Positions 28,851 to 37,018 of a stretch of DNA of 64,000 bases are shown here, piece by piece (the first letter of the stretch is position 1; each line of letters starts with the position of its first letter). The notes beneath the pieces were generated by a model. The model had not been told where the DNA came from. It saw only the letters and a program-made list of their open reading frames with translations, and ran no database searches. The translations under genes and the position numbers were made by a program. Source of the stretch: Streptomyces liliiviolaceus (GTDB taxonomy: Bacteria; Actinomycetota; Actinomycetes; Streptomycetales; Streptomycetaceae); the NCBI RefSeq assembly GCF_018070025.1, contig NZ_JAGPYQ010000001.1, positions 8,246,001-8,310,000 of the forward strand. Direction: 5' to 3'.

Positions 28851-30173
28851 TCACGACGCTTCGACGTGCAGCTCGGAGAGCACGGGGGTCAGGTGCGCGT
28901 ACTCGGCTGCGACGGCTTCCGCCTCCACCTCCGTGATCAGGTGCGACCGGGCGCGTTCCCAGCCGTCGCCGGAGGCGAGAACGGCTGTGCCGGCCTGTTC
29001 GGGGGTGATGGCCTGCGCCGCCTTGAGCGCGTCGGGGTTGAGGTCGCCGAGCGCCATCTCTGCCGTACCGGGGTCGGCCACTCGGTGACACACCCGGCCG
29101 CCGAGCTGTGCTCGCAGGGCGGTGACACCGGGTCCCAGGTCGGAACCGACACGTTGACCGGCGACGACGAGGAAGACTCCGAGGGCCGCGCCAAGCTGAG
29201 CGAGACGGATCAGCGCCGTACCGGCCGCCTGCGCTTCGTCCTTCTCGTTCCGGCTGGAGACGAGGAAGAGTTCCGCGATCTCGTCGACGATCACGACGAC
29301 AGGGACCGGACGCTCCTTGTCGGGTAGGCCCCAGATATTGCGGACGCGAGCCGCCCGGCAGACGGTCATGCGGTCGAGGGTGAGGTCTACGAGTGCGGTG
29401 AGCAGTTGGACCGCCTGCTCCCTGTTGGTCGCGAGGGCGGACAGCCGCGGTTCGTAGAGGGACAGTTCCATGCCGCCCTTGCAGTCGATGCCGACCAGCG
29501 CGACGGGCTGCGGAGCGAGGCCCGCCACGAGTGCGTTGATGAGCGTCGACTTGCCGGAACGGGTGGCTCCGACGATCAGCCAGTGCGGTATGCGCCGCAG
29601 ATCGAGCACCCACGCGGTACCGGTCTCCAACACGCCCACCGCTACGCGGAGCAGACGACCGGGCCCGCGCTGCTTCGGCACCCGAGGAGCCGCCAACGGA
29701 TCGCACACCGAGGCGGCGACGCGCACGGTCCCCGGCTTCCAGGAGGTCACGCGCACCGCGTGAACCTGCCAGTCCTCCGCCATGGCAGGAGCCGCCTTGA
29801 CGAAGTCCTCGGGCACCTGCCCCGGTAACAGCCGTACCAGCAGCCAGAACCCGCCGGCGGTCGGCCGTACGAGACCGCGCCGGGGCACACGCGGCTGAGG
29901 CGGAGGTGCCCCGTTGCCGACGAGCCCGGACACCACGGTCAGTGCCGGCCGACGGCTGACAGCCAGTCCGCACCCGGCCATCAGAGCTCGCCAGGTGTAC
30001 ATCACCCGGAGGGCGGTGGCCGGGAAGCCGAGTAACAGCCACCAGGCCAACGGGTAGCGGCGGCGCAGGACCGGGCCTGTGATGAACAGGCCCGACACCA
30101 GCACTGTGGCCACCAGTAGAACCCAACTCGGCCAGGTTTCCCGGCCCGAGGACGCGGAAGCCAGGATCATCAC
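28851..30173 (-). CDS. FtsK/SpoIIIE-like conjugal DNA translocase (TraSA type)
   Basis: 440 residues: two N-terminal membrane helices (about 16-34 and 42-60), a linker, then a RecA-like motor with Walker A VGATRSGKST (202-210) and Walker B PVVVIVDEIAE (291-301). Streptomyces elements use a single such protein to pump double-stranded DNA between hyphae. The ATGA overlap with the gene upstream indicates one leftward transfer-replication operon driven from the 30.52-30.66 kb region and repressed by the divergent GntR protein. Confidence 0.92.
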   Translation of the reverse strand: MMILASASSGRETWPSWVLLVATVLVSGLFITGPVLRRRYPLAWWLLLGFPATALRVMYTWRALMAGCGLAVSRRPALTVVSGLVGNGAPPPQPRVPRRGLVRPTAGGFWLLVRLLPGQVPEDFVKAAPAMAEDWQVHAVRVTSWKPGTVRVAASVCDPLAAPRVPKQRGPGRLLRVAVGVLETGTAWVLDLRRIPHWLIVGATRSGKSTLINALVAGLAPQPVALVGIDCKGGMELSLYEPRLSALATNREQAVQLLTALVDLTLDRMTVCRAARVRNIWGLPDKERPVPVVVIVDEIAELFLVSSRNEKDEAQAAGTALIRLAQLGAALGVFLVVAGQRVGSDLGPGVTALRAQLGGRVCHRVADPGTAEMALGDLNPDALKAAQAITPEQAGTAVLASGDGWERARSHLITEVEAEAVAAEYAHLTPVLSELHVEAS

Positions 30174-30517
30174 TGTGCAGCCCCCTTCCCCGCCGAAGTG
30201 GGAGCGCTCAGGGGCCGTATCTCCGCGGCACGGAAGGCGACGCCGTGCCGCCCGTCGTTCTCCCAGGGAGTGGCGACCAGGTCCCGCACGGCCACCGGCA
30301 TACCGAGCTGAATGCCGACCGGCTCCCCGGCGACGCTCACGTTCACGACGTCCGCGGAACCTCCCGCCATCAGGCAGAGGCCGACTTGGTACACGGTCTT
30401 CCCGGTCTCACGGTCAACGCGAAGCTGACCGGTCTCACGGTTGGCAACCCGCGGAGCAGGGGGAACGGCACAGATGATCCCCGTGAACTTCGCGGTGTCG
30501 ATCGGAAGGCTTGCCAC
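30170..30517 (-). CDS. First gene of the transfer-replication operon, conserved element protein of unknown function
   Basis: 115 residues starting at GTG 30517 with GAGGAG ten bases upstream. It is mostly beta-strand-like (FTGIICAVPPAPRVANRETGQLRVDRETGKTVYQVGLCLMAG...), possibly an OB-like fold, with a Ser/Ala-rich end. It holds the position where pSAM2 encodes a replication activator, but I cannot establish homology. A fragment of a second copy exists at 49230-49299 in the decayed element. Confidence 0.7.
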   Translation of the reverse strand: MASLPIDTAKFTGIICAVPPAPRVANRETGQLRVDRETGKTVYQVGLCLMAGGSADVVNVSVAGEPVGIQLGMPVAVRDLVATPWENDGRHGVAFRAAEIRPLSAPTSAGKGAAQ

Positions 30518-30542
30518 TGTTCGGATCTCCTCATCTCTGGCA

Positions 30543-30563
30543 CCCGAAGGCCAACCCTTCGGG
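30543..30563 (-). promoter_or_regulatory. Leader hairpin of the leftward operon
   Basis: CCCGAAGG / CCTTCGGG stem of 8 bp with a 5-base loop, between the operators and the GTG start at 30517. It would be in the 5' leader; an attenuating or stabilising role is only a guess. Confidence 0.45.
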
Positions 30564-30573
30564 CTGCTATACC

Positions 30574-30588
30574 ACCCGTACTACGGGT
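30574..30588. promoter_or_regulatory. KorSA-type operator 1
   Basis: Perfect odd palindrome ACCCGTA-C-TACGGGT in the divergent promoter region, with its twin centred 34 bp away. GntR-family repressors bind such 15-bp palindromes; the gene for one starts 130 bases to the right. Confidence 0.75.
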
Positions 30589-30607
30589 GACGAGAACAAG
30601 AGTGACC

Positions 30608-30622
30608 ACCCGTAGTACGGGT
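30608..30622. promoter_or_regulatory. KorSA-type operator 2
   Basis: Perfect odd palindrome ACCCGTA-G-TACGGGT, the same arms as operator 1 with the reverse centre base. Spacing of about three helical turns suggests cooperative binding of two dimers. Confidence 0.75.
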
Positions 30623-30720
30623 TGTCAACCGTCTAGTGATGAGCGAAGCTGTTCACGACCGTGGACAAGCTGTCTACGGAAACGCACAACCGCAGAGGTC
30701 ACGGCCACGGAGGGCCCCAC

Positions 30721-31461
30721 ATGCCGCCGAAGAACACGCAGCCGAAGTACCGGCAGATCGCCGACTACCTGCGCGAAGGCATCCTGAACGGCACCTACCC
30801 GGCCGGCCAACCGCTCCCGTCCGAGGAGTCGTTGGCGAAGCAGTTCGGGGTGACGCGCCCAACGGTGCGCCAAGGACTCACAGAACTCCGGGCGTCGGGT
30901 CTAGTCGAGGCCATCATGGGCCGCGGTACGTTCGCCCGCTCCCCCCACGGCCGCCCCAGCCACACACGCCCGCGCGGCGTACGCCGGACCACGGACGGCC
31001 GCTACGCCGAAGCCGACGGCCTCCGCTGGACGGACGCCGAGCCCCCCGTAGCCACCCGCACCGACGCCCCGTTGGCCCTGGCGGATCTGCTCCGCATCCC
31101 GCCGGGCGAGCCGATGTTCACGTACGACGCCCTACAGACCGCGGACCAGGGCCACTTGCGCCAGCTCCACCGGACGTACGTGCCGTTCTCGGTGCTTCTC
31201 GACACTATGTACGAGGAGGAGGCCCCGCCGCCGGCACCGGACCTCTACAACGCGCTCGCCGAGCTGGGCCACGAACTCCACTTCACGGAGTACATCCGCA
31301 CACGCATGCCCTTGCCGGACCAGGCTCAGGCCCTCCGGCTCTCGGACGGAGTTCCGCTTCTACACGTCCTCCGAGTGACGCTCACGGAGACAGATAATCC
31401 CTTGGCATTGGAGGAGTTCCACTTGCCGGGCGATGAGTTGGAGCTCTCGTTCAGGCTGTAG
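30721..31461 (+). CDS. GntR-family repressor of the element (KorSA-like)
   Basis: 246 residues from ATG 30721 (GGAGG seven bases upstream); a GTG 20 codons earlier is less likely. N-terminal winged helix-turn-helix (KYRQIADYLREGILNGTYPAGQPLPSEESLAKQFGVTRPTVRQGLTELRASGLVEAIMGRGTFARS), then a UTRA-type ligand domain ending EEFHLPGDELELSFRL. By analogy with pSAM2 KorSA it should repress the divergent operon through the two palindromes at 30574 and 30608. A ruined second copy lies at 49507-50182. Confidence 0.9.
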   Translation: MPPKNTQPKYRQIADYLREGILNGTYPAGQPLPSEESLAKQFGVTRPTVRQGLTELRASGLVEAIMGRGTFARSPHGRPSHTRPRGVRRTTDGRYAEADGLRWTDAEPPVATRTDAPLALADLLRIPPGEPMFTYDALQTADQGHLRQLHRTYVPFSVLLDTMYEEEAPPPAPDLYNALAELGHELHFTEYIRTRMPLPDQAQALRLSDGVPLLHVLRVTLTETDNPLALEEFHLPGDELELSFRL

Positions 31462-31526
31462 CGAGCTGCAGCTGGCTCAGACTTTCTCTACATCATCAAG
31501 GCGGCTCGCTCCGCTCCCCGCACGCG

Positions 31527-31547
31527 GCCCGGCCCCCGGCCGGGCCT
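31527..31547 (+). terminator. Hairpin terminator after the GntR gene
   Basis: GGCCCGGCC / GGCCGGGCC, a 9-bp stem with a 3-base loop, 66 bases after the stop. No T-tract. Confidence 0.6.
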
Positions 31548-31682
31548 GCGCTCCTGTCTCCGCCCCGCTCCAGCCCGGCCGGCGCCCGCGCCGCGAAAGG
31601 ATGCAGCCGCATGCCGTAGGGAGGGGCACATCGTGGCTGGGGCTCGTCAGCGCGGTAACAAACGACCAAGACACACTTGGAC

Positions 31683-32108
31683 TCATCCCTGGCTATACGT
31701 GAGCTCGCGAGAACCAGGGTCGCCGAAATCCGGAGAAGGCATCAGAAGCGCGTTACCAACGTGAGTCTTATCTTGTTTCTTTCCGCCGTCTTTGGAGTCA
31801 ATTATGACCGTAATAAAAGCTACAGCCAGGACGACAGATACAACCAGCGAAGCTGCACCCACAAACACTTGCCTCACATGGTAAGTAGGCGGGTAATAAC
31901 TTCCCCGCGGAGACAGCCAGAGCCTGCTTGACTTCACCAAAGTGATGCCGGATGCAACAATTCCGGCGGCAGACAGAAAGCCCACCAGAAGGATTCCGGC
32001 GAGAAAGTTGGCCTTAAATCCGGCGAAACCGAGGATGCTCAAGATATCTGCAGCAAGCGCGACAATAATTAGATACCAACCTGCTGCCCTTTGGCTTGAA
32101 TCAGTCAC
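31683..32108 (-). CDS. Multi-helix membrane protein, third gene of the GTPase operon
   Basis: 141 residues; GTG start at 32108. Four hydrophobic stretches (about 12-27, 34-56, 84-103 with a short preceding segment) and a polar C-terminal tail with KDGGKKQDK. It begins four bases after the stop of the gene before it. Base composition here is close to 50% GC against about 70% in the core genes, pointing to acquisition from elsewhere. I recognise no family. It is probably an effector or anchor for the GTPase, by operon position only. Confidence 0.65.
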   Translation of the reverse strand: MTDSSQRAAGWYLIIVALAADILSILGFAGFKANFLAGILLVGFLSAAGIVASGITLVKSSRLWLSPRGSYYPPTYHVRQVFVGAASLVVSVVLAVAFITVIIDSKDGGKKQDKTHVGNALLMPSPDFGDPGSRELTYSQG

Positions 32109-32111
32109 ACT

Positions 32112-32630
32112 TCACCGCCCACCAAAATTGCGAGGACGGTCAATCAACGGAAAGGCGGACAGGCGCAATTTCGTGACTTCTAGTCTGAAATAGCTCCAGT
32201 CTTCCCTCTCTGCAACATCTAGCATCGTCTCGGCCACCATGGAGGCGATTTGTGTAGCAAGGCGCATCGGATACTCATCCTCCAGTTCGCGCCGATCCCT
32301 AAGGAGGGAGATGACCGAGGTGACGATTACGCTTACAGAGACAACTACAGGCGTGATAGTAGCGAAAACCCTGCTGCCAGTGTTCGAGAAGGTGATTAGT
32401 TCCGCTACAGCAACCAATGAGGCGGCCAGCGAAAAAACTGTTCCCGCGATTACTGAGAGCGTAGCGAACGTCCGGTTGTTCTCATGCCGCTTGCGCTCCT
32501 CCGCCTGAGCCAGAAGATGTTCAGCGGAGCGAAGTGCACGCTCTAGCTCCTCACCGTCACTCAGATTCCACCTAGCCGCACGGCTGTCACCGACCCGCCG
32601 GGCCGCTCCGTCCCCTTGACGCCTATTCAT
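32112..32630 (-). CDS. Coiled-coil/two-helix membrane protein, second gene of the GTPase operon
   Basis: 172 residues from ATG 32630, which has GGAGGA upstream and overlaps the GTPase stop by eight bases (ATGAATAG), so translation is coupled. A charged helical N-terminal part (EELERALRSAEHLLAQAEERKRHENNR) is followed by two hydrophobic helices (about residues 55-78 and 88-109), then a cytoplasmic amphipathic tail. An alternative ATG lies eight codons earlier. The family is not recognised. Codon use is AT-richer than the host's. Confidence 0.68.
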   Translation of the reverse strand: MNRRQGDGAARRVGDSRAARWNLSDGEELERALRSAEHLLAQAEERKRHENNRTFATLSVIAGTVFSLAASLVAVAELITFSNTGSRVFATITPVVVSVSVIVTSVISLLRDRRELEDEYPMRLATQIASMVAETMLDVAEREDWSYFRLEVTKLRLSAFPLIDRPRNFGGR

Positions 32631-33483
32631 TCCACAGTCCTCCGAGGGTATCAATCAGACATCGCAGCGAGGAGTTGCACTGAGAATTTGTCAATTGACT
32701 TGCCGCATTGAAAGACCCACGGGAAGAATGGAATTCATACGATTTTGCTTTGGCGGCAATCGGAAGAGTATGATACTGCAGGGAAATCGCTCCCAGGTCA
32801 CCTAAAAGCTCTTGCGCCCTGAGGCCGAATTCGCTATCGGGGCCAATTTGGTAATATCTTCGCGCGTCATCAACTTCCCCCCAGTACAGATCGACCTTAT
32901 TTGCCAGCACAAGTAGCCACTTTGGTTGATACTCTGCCGGAGCTAACATTCTCTTTTTTGTGATTGCTTTGCAGACTTCGTCGAAGCTGGCCAACTCGTG
33001 CCTCTTGTTGCGGGCACGCAGCGTTTGCAGGTCAAACGGGTCCAGCGCGCTCGCAACTACGTCTGAATTACTCCAGATGTGATCATATCCATTACATGCA
33101 ACGAACACCACTCCTTCGAGAAGGGTCGATTCGCCGAACATCAGATTCATTGCATAATCGCGATCCTTACTCACTTGCCCGGGGATAGTGGTTACTGAAT
33201 GAGCCTTCTTGTTCCGTCGAATAATATAGCCATCGTCTGTACTTACGCTCATCCCCGGCCCAGCGGGCCGCCTTGTTATTTGGGACCAGATCTCCGTCTT
33301 GCCCGCCCCGGAGTTTCCTGTAATCACGATTGGTGCCCCCCTTCGAAAAGAAAAGCGTTGAGACTGTAGGTCTAGATTATCTGGCGAACTTGCGTTTACC
33401 CTCGCCACGGCCTGCGGCCAACTCACCATGAACTGATGATATCCGGGAGCGTAGATCAACAACCCCTGTTCAGAGGTGGTCAT
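32623..33483 (-). CDS. Ras-like P-loop GTPase, first gene of a membrane-protein operon
   Basis: 286 residues. G1 is GNSGAGKT (56-63). The G3 position reads TTIPGQ (98-103), where the usual Asp of DxxG is replaced, as in MglA-like GTPases. G4 is ANKVDLYW (NKVD 195-198). The N-terminal 50 residues and the C-terminal 60 are not part of the G domain. The start at ATG 33483 has only a weak AGG nearby. It is tightly linked to two membrane proteins downstream. Composition is about 50% GC, unlike the core genes. A membrane-associated switch is likely; a defence role is speculation. Confidence 0.75.
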   Translation of the reverse strand: MTTSEQGLLIYAPGYHQFMVSWPQAVARVNASSPDNLDLQSQRFSFRRGAPIVITGNSGAGKTEIWSQITRRPAGPGMSVSTDDGYIIRRNKKAHSVTTIPGQVSKDRDYAMNLMFGESTLLEGVVFVACNGYDHIWSNSDVVASALDPFDLQTLRARNKRHELASFDEVCKAITKKRMLAPAEYQPKWLLVLANKVDLYWGEVDDARRYYQIGPDSEFGLRAQELLGDLGAISLQYHTLPIAAKAKSYEFHSSRGSFNAASQLTNSQCNSSLRCLIDTLGGLWNE

Positions 33484-34535
33484 CCTGATAGTTGTTCCCG
33501 AAGGTGGGCCACAGGTTGACAACTGCCGAGTGGAGAGTTGAACGGTGGGTGCCCCTCGTGCCCCTGCGCGGCAGCCCGCCGGAGTCACGGGACGTGATGC
33601 GGCTCGGCAGCATCAGAGCCGTTTGGCGCACAGTCGTATGGGCCGTGACCAATACGTGCCCGGCCGGACGGGCCCATCGCGAACACCAGACAGTCCCGCG
33701 GCTGGACACAACAATGGCCTCTGAACAACACTGCAGGTCAGAGACTGTTCACACTGCTCTCAGCGCGGAGGCGGTGTGCTATGTACCACGGTGGCATCGT
33801 TGCTACGACAGCTTTCAGGATTGCTCAGTCTCCATTGGAGAGACGGGTTGGGCGAGGAGGTTTGGTGCAGATCGAGCGTGAACCACGGGGAAAACCATGG
33901 AACCAGTTGACCACCCACCAGGTGCCTGCGCCGTCCACTCCAGTACGTACGCGCCGCACGCCTCGACCGCCACGAAGTCCTCCGGCGCCGCAGTCACGGG
34001 TCGGCCGTCGCGGGTTGCCCTGGTAGACGGTATTGACGGCGTGGCTAAGCCCCGGTGCGGGTGCAGCGAGACACACGCGTGCGTGGTCCTTCGGCGCACC
34101 CGCCGTCGTGGCTGACTGTCGTCGGCTGAGGTTCGGACGGGGCGCATAGAGGGCGCCGGCCGTCAGTCAGGTGCAGCGACGCTGAGCCGTTTCTGTGCCG
34201 TCCAAGGCCGCTCACCAGTGGCCAATGACAACCAACGACAACCACGAGGCGCACGATCTCACCGCCCCTGAACAGCAAAAACCCAGCTCACCAAGATCCC
34301 CGGCAAGACCCAGGGCAAGAAGACAGCTCATGACTCGCCTATAGCGATTCCATCGTCCGTGGTCGCACGGTGCAAGACGGCTGGGTGAGGGATTTCAGGT
34401 TCGTGCGGTGCGTGATGGTGTCTGCGTGCCAGCATGGTCGGTCCGGAGGTTGGTGGCTGGCTCTTCTCGGGGGTGCTTTGTTGTGCAGGCTGCTTTGCGG
34501 TGGCTAGCAGCGGTGCCGCTTGATTCTTAACCAGC
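33484..34535. other. 1-kb region without a convincing gene
   Basis: Open frames on both strands are short or of shadow quality. One minus-strand stretch (about 33815-34100) has a protein-like run (EDFVAVEACGAYVLEWTAQ), which may be a gene remnant. The right part contains repeat copy A (34198-34322). No RNA gene is recognised. Confidence 0.4.
34198..34322. repeat. Direct repeat copy A of a ~125-bp sequence
   Basis: About 80% identical to 40341-40469 in the same orientation. The last 45 bases are nearly exact, including the block from AAAACCCAGCTCACC through GGGCAAGAAG. A short degenerate third copy is at 39525-39560. The two long copies bracket 6 kb of cargo. Confidence 0.8.
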
Positions 34536-34536
34536 G

Positions 34537-34566
34537 AAAAATGAGCGGTCGCACAGCGACCGTTCA
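34537..34566 (-). terminator. Intrinsic terminator with U-tract
   Basis: On the minus strand TGAACGGTCGC-TGT-GCGACCGCTCA is followed by TTTTT: an 11-step stem, 3-base loop and T-run, 53 bases after the stop of the gene at 34619. A textbook factor-independent terminator, rare in Streptomyces DNA, which supports a foreign origin for the two-gene operon. Confidence 0.8.
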
Positions 34567-34618
34567 GCGCGTTGCCGACTCGACCCCTTCCTGACTCCGC
34601 TCGGCCGTGGGATCTACT

Positions 34619-35209
34619 TCACAGCCACGGGTCTTTACCCGGCGGCAGCTCGTTCTCGTCATCAGGGTCCGTACGGGCGAGGTTCAGTAGCCATATGTCG
34701 GGCCCCTCCATCACGTTGCTGGTCAGCATCGCGGTAATGGGAAGGTGCGGCAGGGGGACCCGAACGCGCATGTATGTCTTCCGTCCGTCATCGTCCATCT
34801 CTCGGAACCAATCGTACAGTTCCCTGTCGATGGGTATGCGAAAATACCATTCGATGGCATTGAAGGCATGAAGCACCTTTGCATGTCGCTTTTCAAGATC
34901 TATCGATATGCTCCACGGCGCTATCGTTGGTTCGCATGACCTGCGGTGCCAGCGATATCCGCGCTTACGGGGTGGAGACGTAGATAATTCGACCACGACT
35001 ATGCCGACCTGTTCCAGGTACAGCGGTGTTGCCCCTTCATTCTTCAGCGTCACCGTAAGGTCGATCTCGTTACCCATAGTCCTGTATTTACACTGCACGA
35101 TCATGCGGGGTCGGGCGCGTCGATAGTTTTTCAACGTGATCGCAGCGTTGACGGTGGTTGCTAATCCGGCACCCAAGGCAATACCACGAGCCCACCAGTC
35201 AGCCGCCAT
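34619..35209 (-). CDS. Membrane-anchored protein, second of a paralogous pair
   Basis: 196 residues with one N-terminal helix (GIALGAGLATTVNAAITLKNY), then YRRARPRMIVQCKYRTMGNEIDLTVTLKNEGATPLYLEQVGIVVVEL, a beta-rich segment reminiscent of an Ig-like or sandwich domain, and an acidic end. The ATG follows the upstream stop by two bases with GGAGG as ribosome site. The upstream protein has the same layout (helix, then YRRGGPRLKLTVDY...VQNRSAAVVEVERVYL), so the pair arose by duplication. Function unknown. Confidence 0.7.
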   Translation of the reverse strand: MAADWWARGIALGAGLATTVNAAITLKNYRRARPRMIVQCKYRTMGNEIDLTVTLKNEGATPLYLEQVGIVVVELSTSPPRKRGYRWHRRSCEPTIAPWSISIDLEKRHAKVLHAFNAIEWYFRIPIDRELYDWFREMDDDGRKTYMRVRVPLPHLPITAMLTSNVMEGPDIWLLNLARTDPDDENELPPGKDPWL

Positions 35210-35211
35210 GC

Positions 35212-35850
35212 CTACTCCGCCTCCCCCTCTAGCTCCCGCAGAGCGTCATCCAGGGTGGCTGGAAGCCTACGCCCGCGCACCGCCTCGTTGAGCCGAGTCA
35301 TGTCCTGGTGAACACCTCCGTTGTAGCGCTTCGTTGTGAGGTAGAGCATGGGACGGCTGTGCGCTTCAAGTCCATTGGTAAGCATGGCCTCAACGCGAAA
35401 TGCCAGAAGCCGGGCCATCCACTTGTCGGGGCGTGCCATCACAGTGAAGCCCTCATTGAGGACCCATCGTGCGCCCCCAAATGCGGGGATCGTCCGCTTG
35501 TCCTCCCCTTCCAGGAGGGTCACGATGCCAAGCCCCGTGAAGCGCCAAAGCTGCATAAAATAGGCACGGCGGCCCATGAACGTGGCAGCTAGCGGTGGCA
35601 TAACGGGGCGGAGGTAGACCCTTTCTACCTCTACGACCGCTGCACTCCGGTTCTGTACGTGTACGTGGAGGTACCCCCGCCATGTGGTCTCGTCTGACGG
35701 ATCGAGGTCCCCGTGGCGCGAGGAGTAGTCCACGGTTAGCTTGAGACGGGGGCCCCCGCGCCGGTACGTGGCTGCGGACACCAGCATGTTGGCAGCGGTA
35801 AAGCAGGCACTCAGGGACGCCACGAGGATGGCGATGACGGGTAGCGACAT
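35212..35850 (-). CDS. Membrane-anchored protein, first of a paralogous pair
   Basis: 212 residues: an N-terminal membrane helix (about 4-25), then TYRRGGPRLKLTVDYSSRHGDLDP and a beta-rich domain with VHVQNRSAAVVEVERVYLRP, and a helical Arg/Glu-rich C-terminus (RGRRLPATLDDALRELEGE). It is related in layout and in the YRRxxPR motif to the next gene. The two form an operon closed by the terminator at 34537. No enzyme motif is visible. Confidence 0.7.
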   Translation of the reverse strand: MSLPVIAILVASLSACFTAANMLVSAATYRRGGPRLKLTVDYSSRHGDLDPSDETTWRGYLHVHVQNRSAAVVEVERVYLRPVMPPLAATFMGRRAYFMQLWRFTGLGIVTLLEGEDKRTIPAFGGARWVLNEGFTVMARPDKWMARLLAFRVEAMLTNGLEAHSRPMLYLTTKRYNGGVHQDMTRLNEAVRGRRLPATLDDALRELEGEAE

Positions 35851-36134
35851 GAACGCAGGATGCCCAACCCGCCATGTGCGGCATGCCGGATTTGAGGAAG
35901 TTCAGCGGTAGTTGTGGTGGGGGTGGCGTGCGCCGCCATCGGTTCCTGAAGGGCGAGGACCAGCGGCCGGCTCAGACCGCGGTGGACGCGGGAGCGTCCC
36001 GGAGCTGGGCTCCCGAGGTGTCTGTCGTACGCTCGATCTTCGCCCACGCTCCACGGTGTGGGGGACCGAGCGGGGGTTCCGGCCACACGTGGGGCGTGGC
36101 CGGGACTTATCCGCGGTGCATGGGTGCGGTGGGG

Positions 36135-36380
36135 CTACTTGCCGTTGTCGCCCTCGTCGTCCTTCCGCTCCTGGTGCGTGTGGTCCGGATTGGGCAACGG
36201 CTTCTTGGGGTTAGGGTCCGGCGCAGGCGGGGGCGGCTTCGGGCGCCCTACTGCGGCATCCCCCCGCACGTTGCGCCGTACCTGAAACACCCTCACGGCC
36301 TGGTCGACCGCTTGGGATGTGATGACCGCTGCGATGGCGAGAGCCGTCGACACCGGTACGACCCACTCAGGCATGTTCAT
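36135..36380 (-). CDS. Small single-helix membrane protein, paralogue 1
   Basis: 81 residues (MNMPEWVVPVSTALAIAAVITSQAVDQAVRVFQ...). One N-terminal transmembrane helix, a basic middle, a Pro-rich linker (PKPPPPAPDPNPKK) and a charged tail DHTHQERKDDEGDNGK. AAAGG lies about 12 bases upstream. Similar proteins are at 38039 and 41492. Paralogue 2 even shares the tail pattern HTxQExKxD and the upstream leader. Unknown function. Confidence 0.6.
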   Translation of the reverse strand: MNMPEWVVPVSTALAIAAVITSQAVDQAVRVFQVRRNVRGDAAVGRPKPPPPAPDPNPKKPLPNPDHTHQERKDDEGDNGK

Positions 36381-37018
36381 GTGCTGTTGCTGCCTTTCGC
36401 TCGCATTTTGGGCACCCCGAACCGCGCCCGCAGCGGGCATCGGTAGTGGGGGCTGGTCGCGGACCGCGTCGGAGTGGCGGTCGCGACCTCGATGGGATTT
36501 CCCACCGTTTGATCATCTTGTTGGTGATTGCTGGTATTTGTGGACCCTTCGGAGTATTTGGTTCCTCGTATGGGAATACGAAGGATTCACGGGCGCAGTT
36601 TCATCACGCACCCGAATTGGCGGCGAGAGATTTTCTGGTGAAGTGGCTGCACATAGAAAGGCGCAGTGCAGCACGGCATGATCCGTCTGGTTCCCACGGG
36701 GGTCAGGGGTAACGCGGCTATGTCGGACCCTCCTGTGAGTCTCCGCGTGGTGGTGCTGCTGAGCCGTTCCCACGTACCTAGTGCAATGCAATCCGAATTG
36801 TTTCGGCGTGCTCATGGACGGGTCACGTACGGGTCAAGGATAGGTCAAGGGCCGTTCGGCATCTGGGGTTCCATGAGTCGTCTTCAATACATACTGCTGC
36901 GTCGTTGGCCACGGCGGAAAACGGTGGTCGAATTGTGTACAGAAATTGCATCAGGTCAGAGCTGAGCAGGAGGGCCGCGCCGTGCGGGCAGGAGGAGGAT
37001 TCCGCTGGTCAGGCAGGG
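36381..37018. other. Non-coding, partly AT-rich spacer
   Basis: No supported gene. The left 80 bases are the leader of paralogue 1 and resemble the leader of the gene at 38039. From 36495 to 36660 the sequence is AT-richer than its surroundings. The segment ends at the box array that starts at 37019. Confidence 0.4.

Noticed and set aside
28612..30126. 500-codon open frame on the minus strand overlapping the transfer ATPase
   Set aside because: Arg/Pro/Gly-rich shadow of tra in another frame. Only its last 54 codons (28447-28611) have a ribosome site and are kept.
33492..34278. Several 70-130 codon frames on both strands
   Set aside because: No ribosome sites and no consistent codon bias; at best one remnant. 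Recorded as a non-coding gap.
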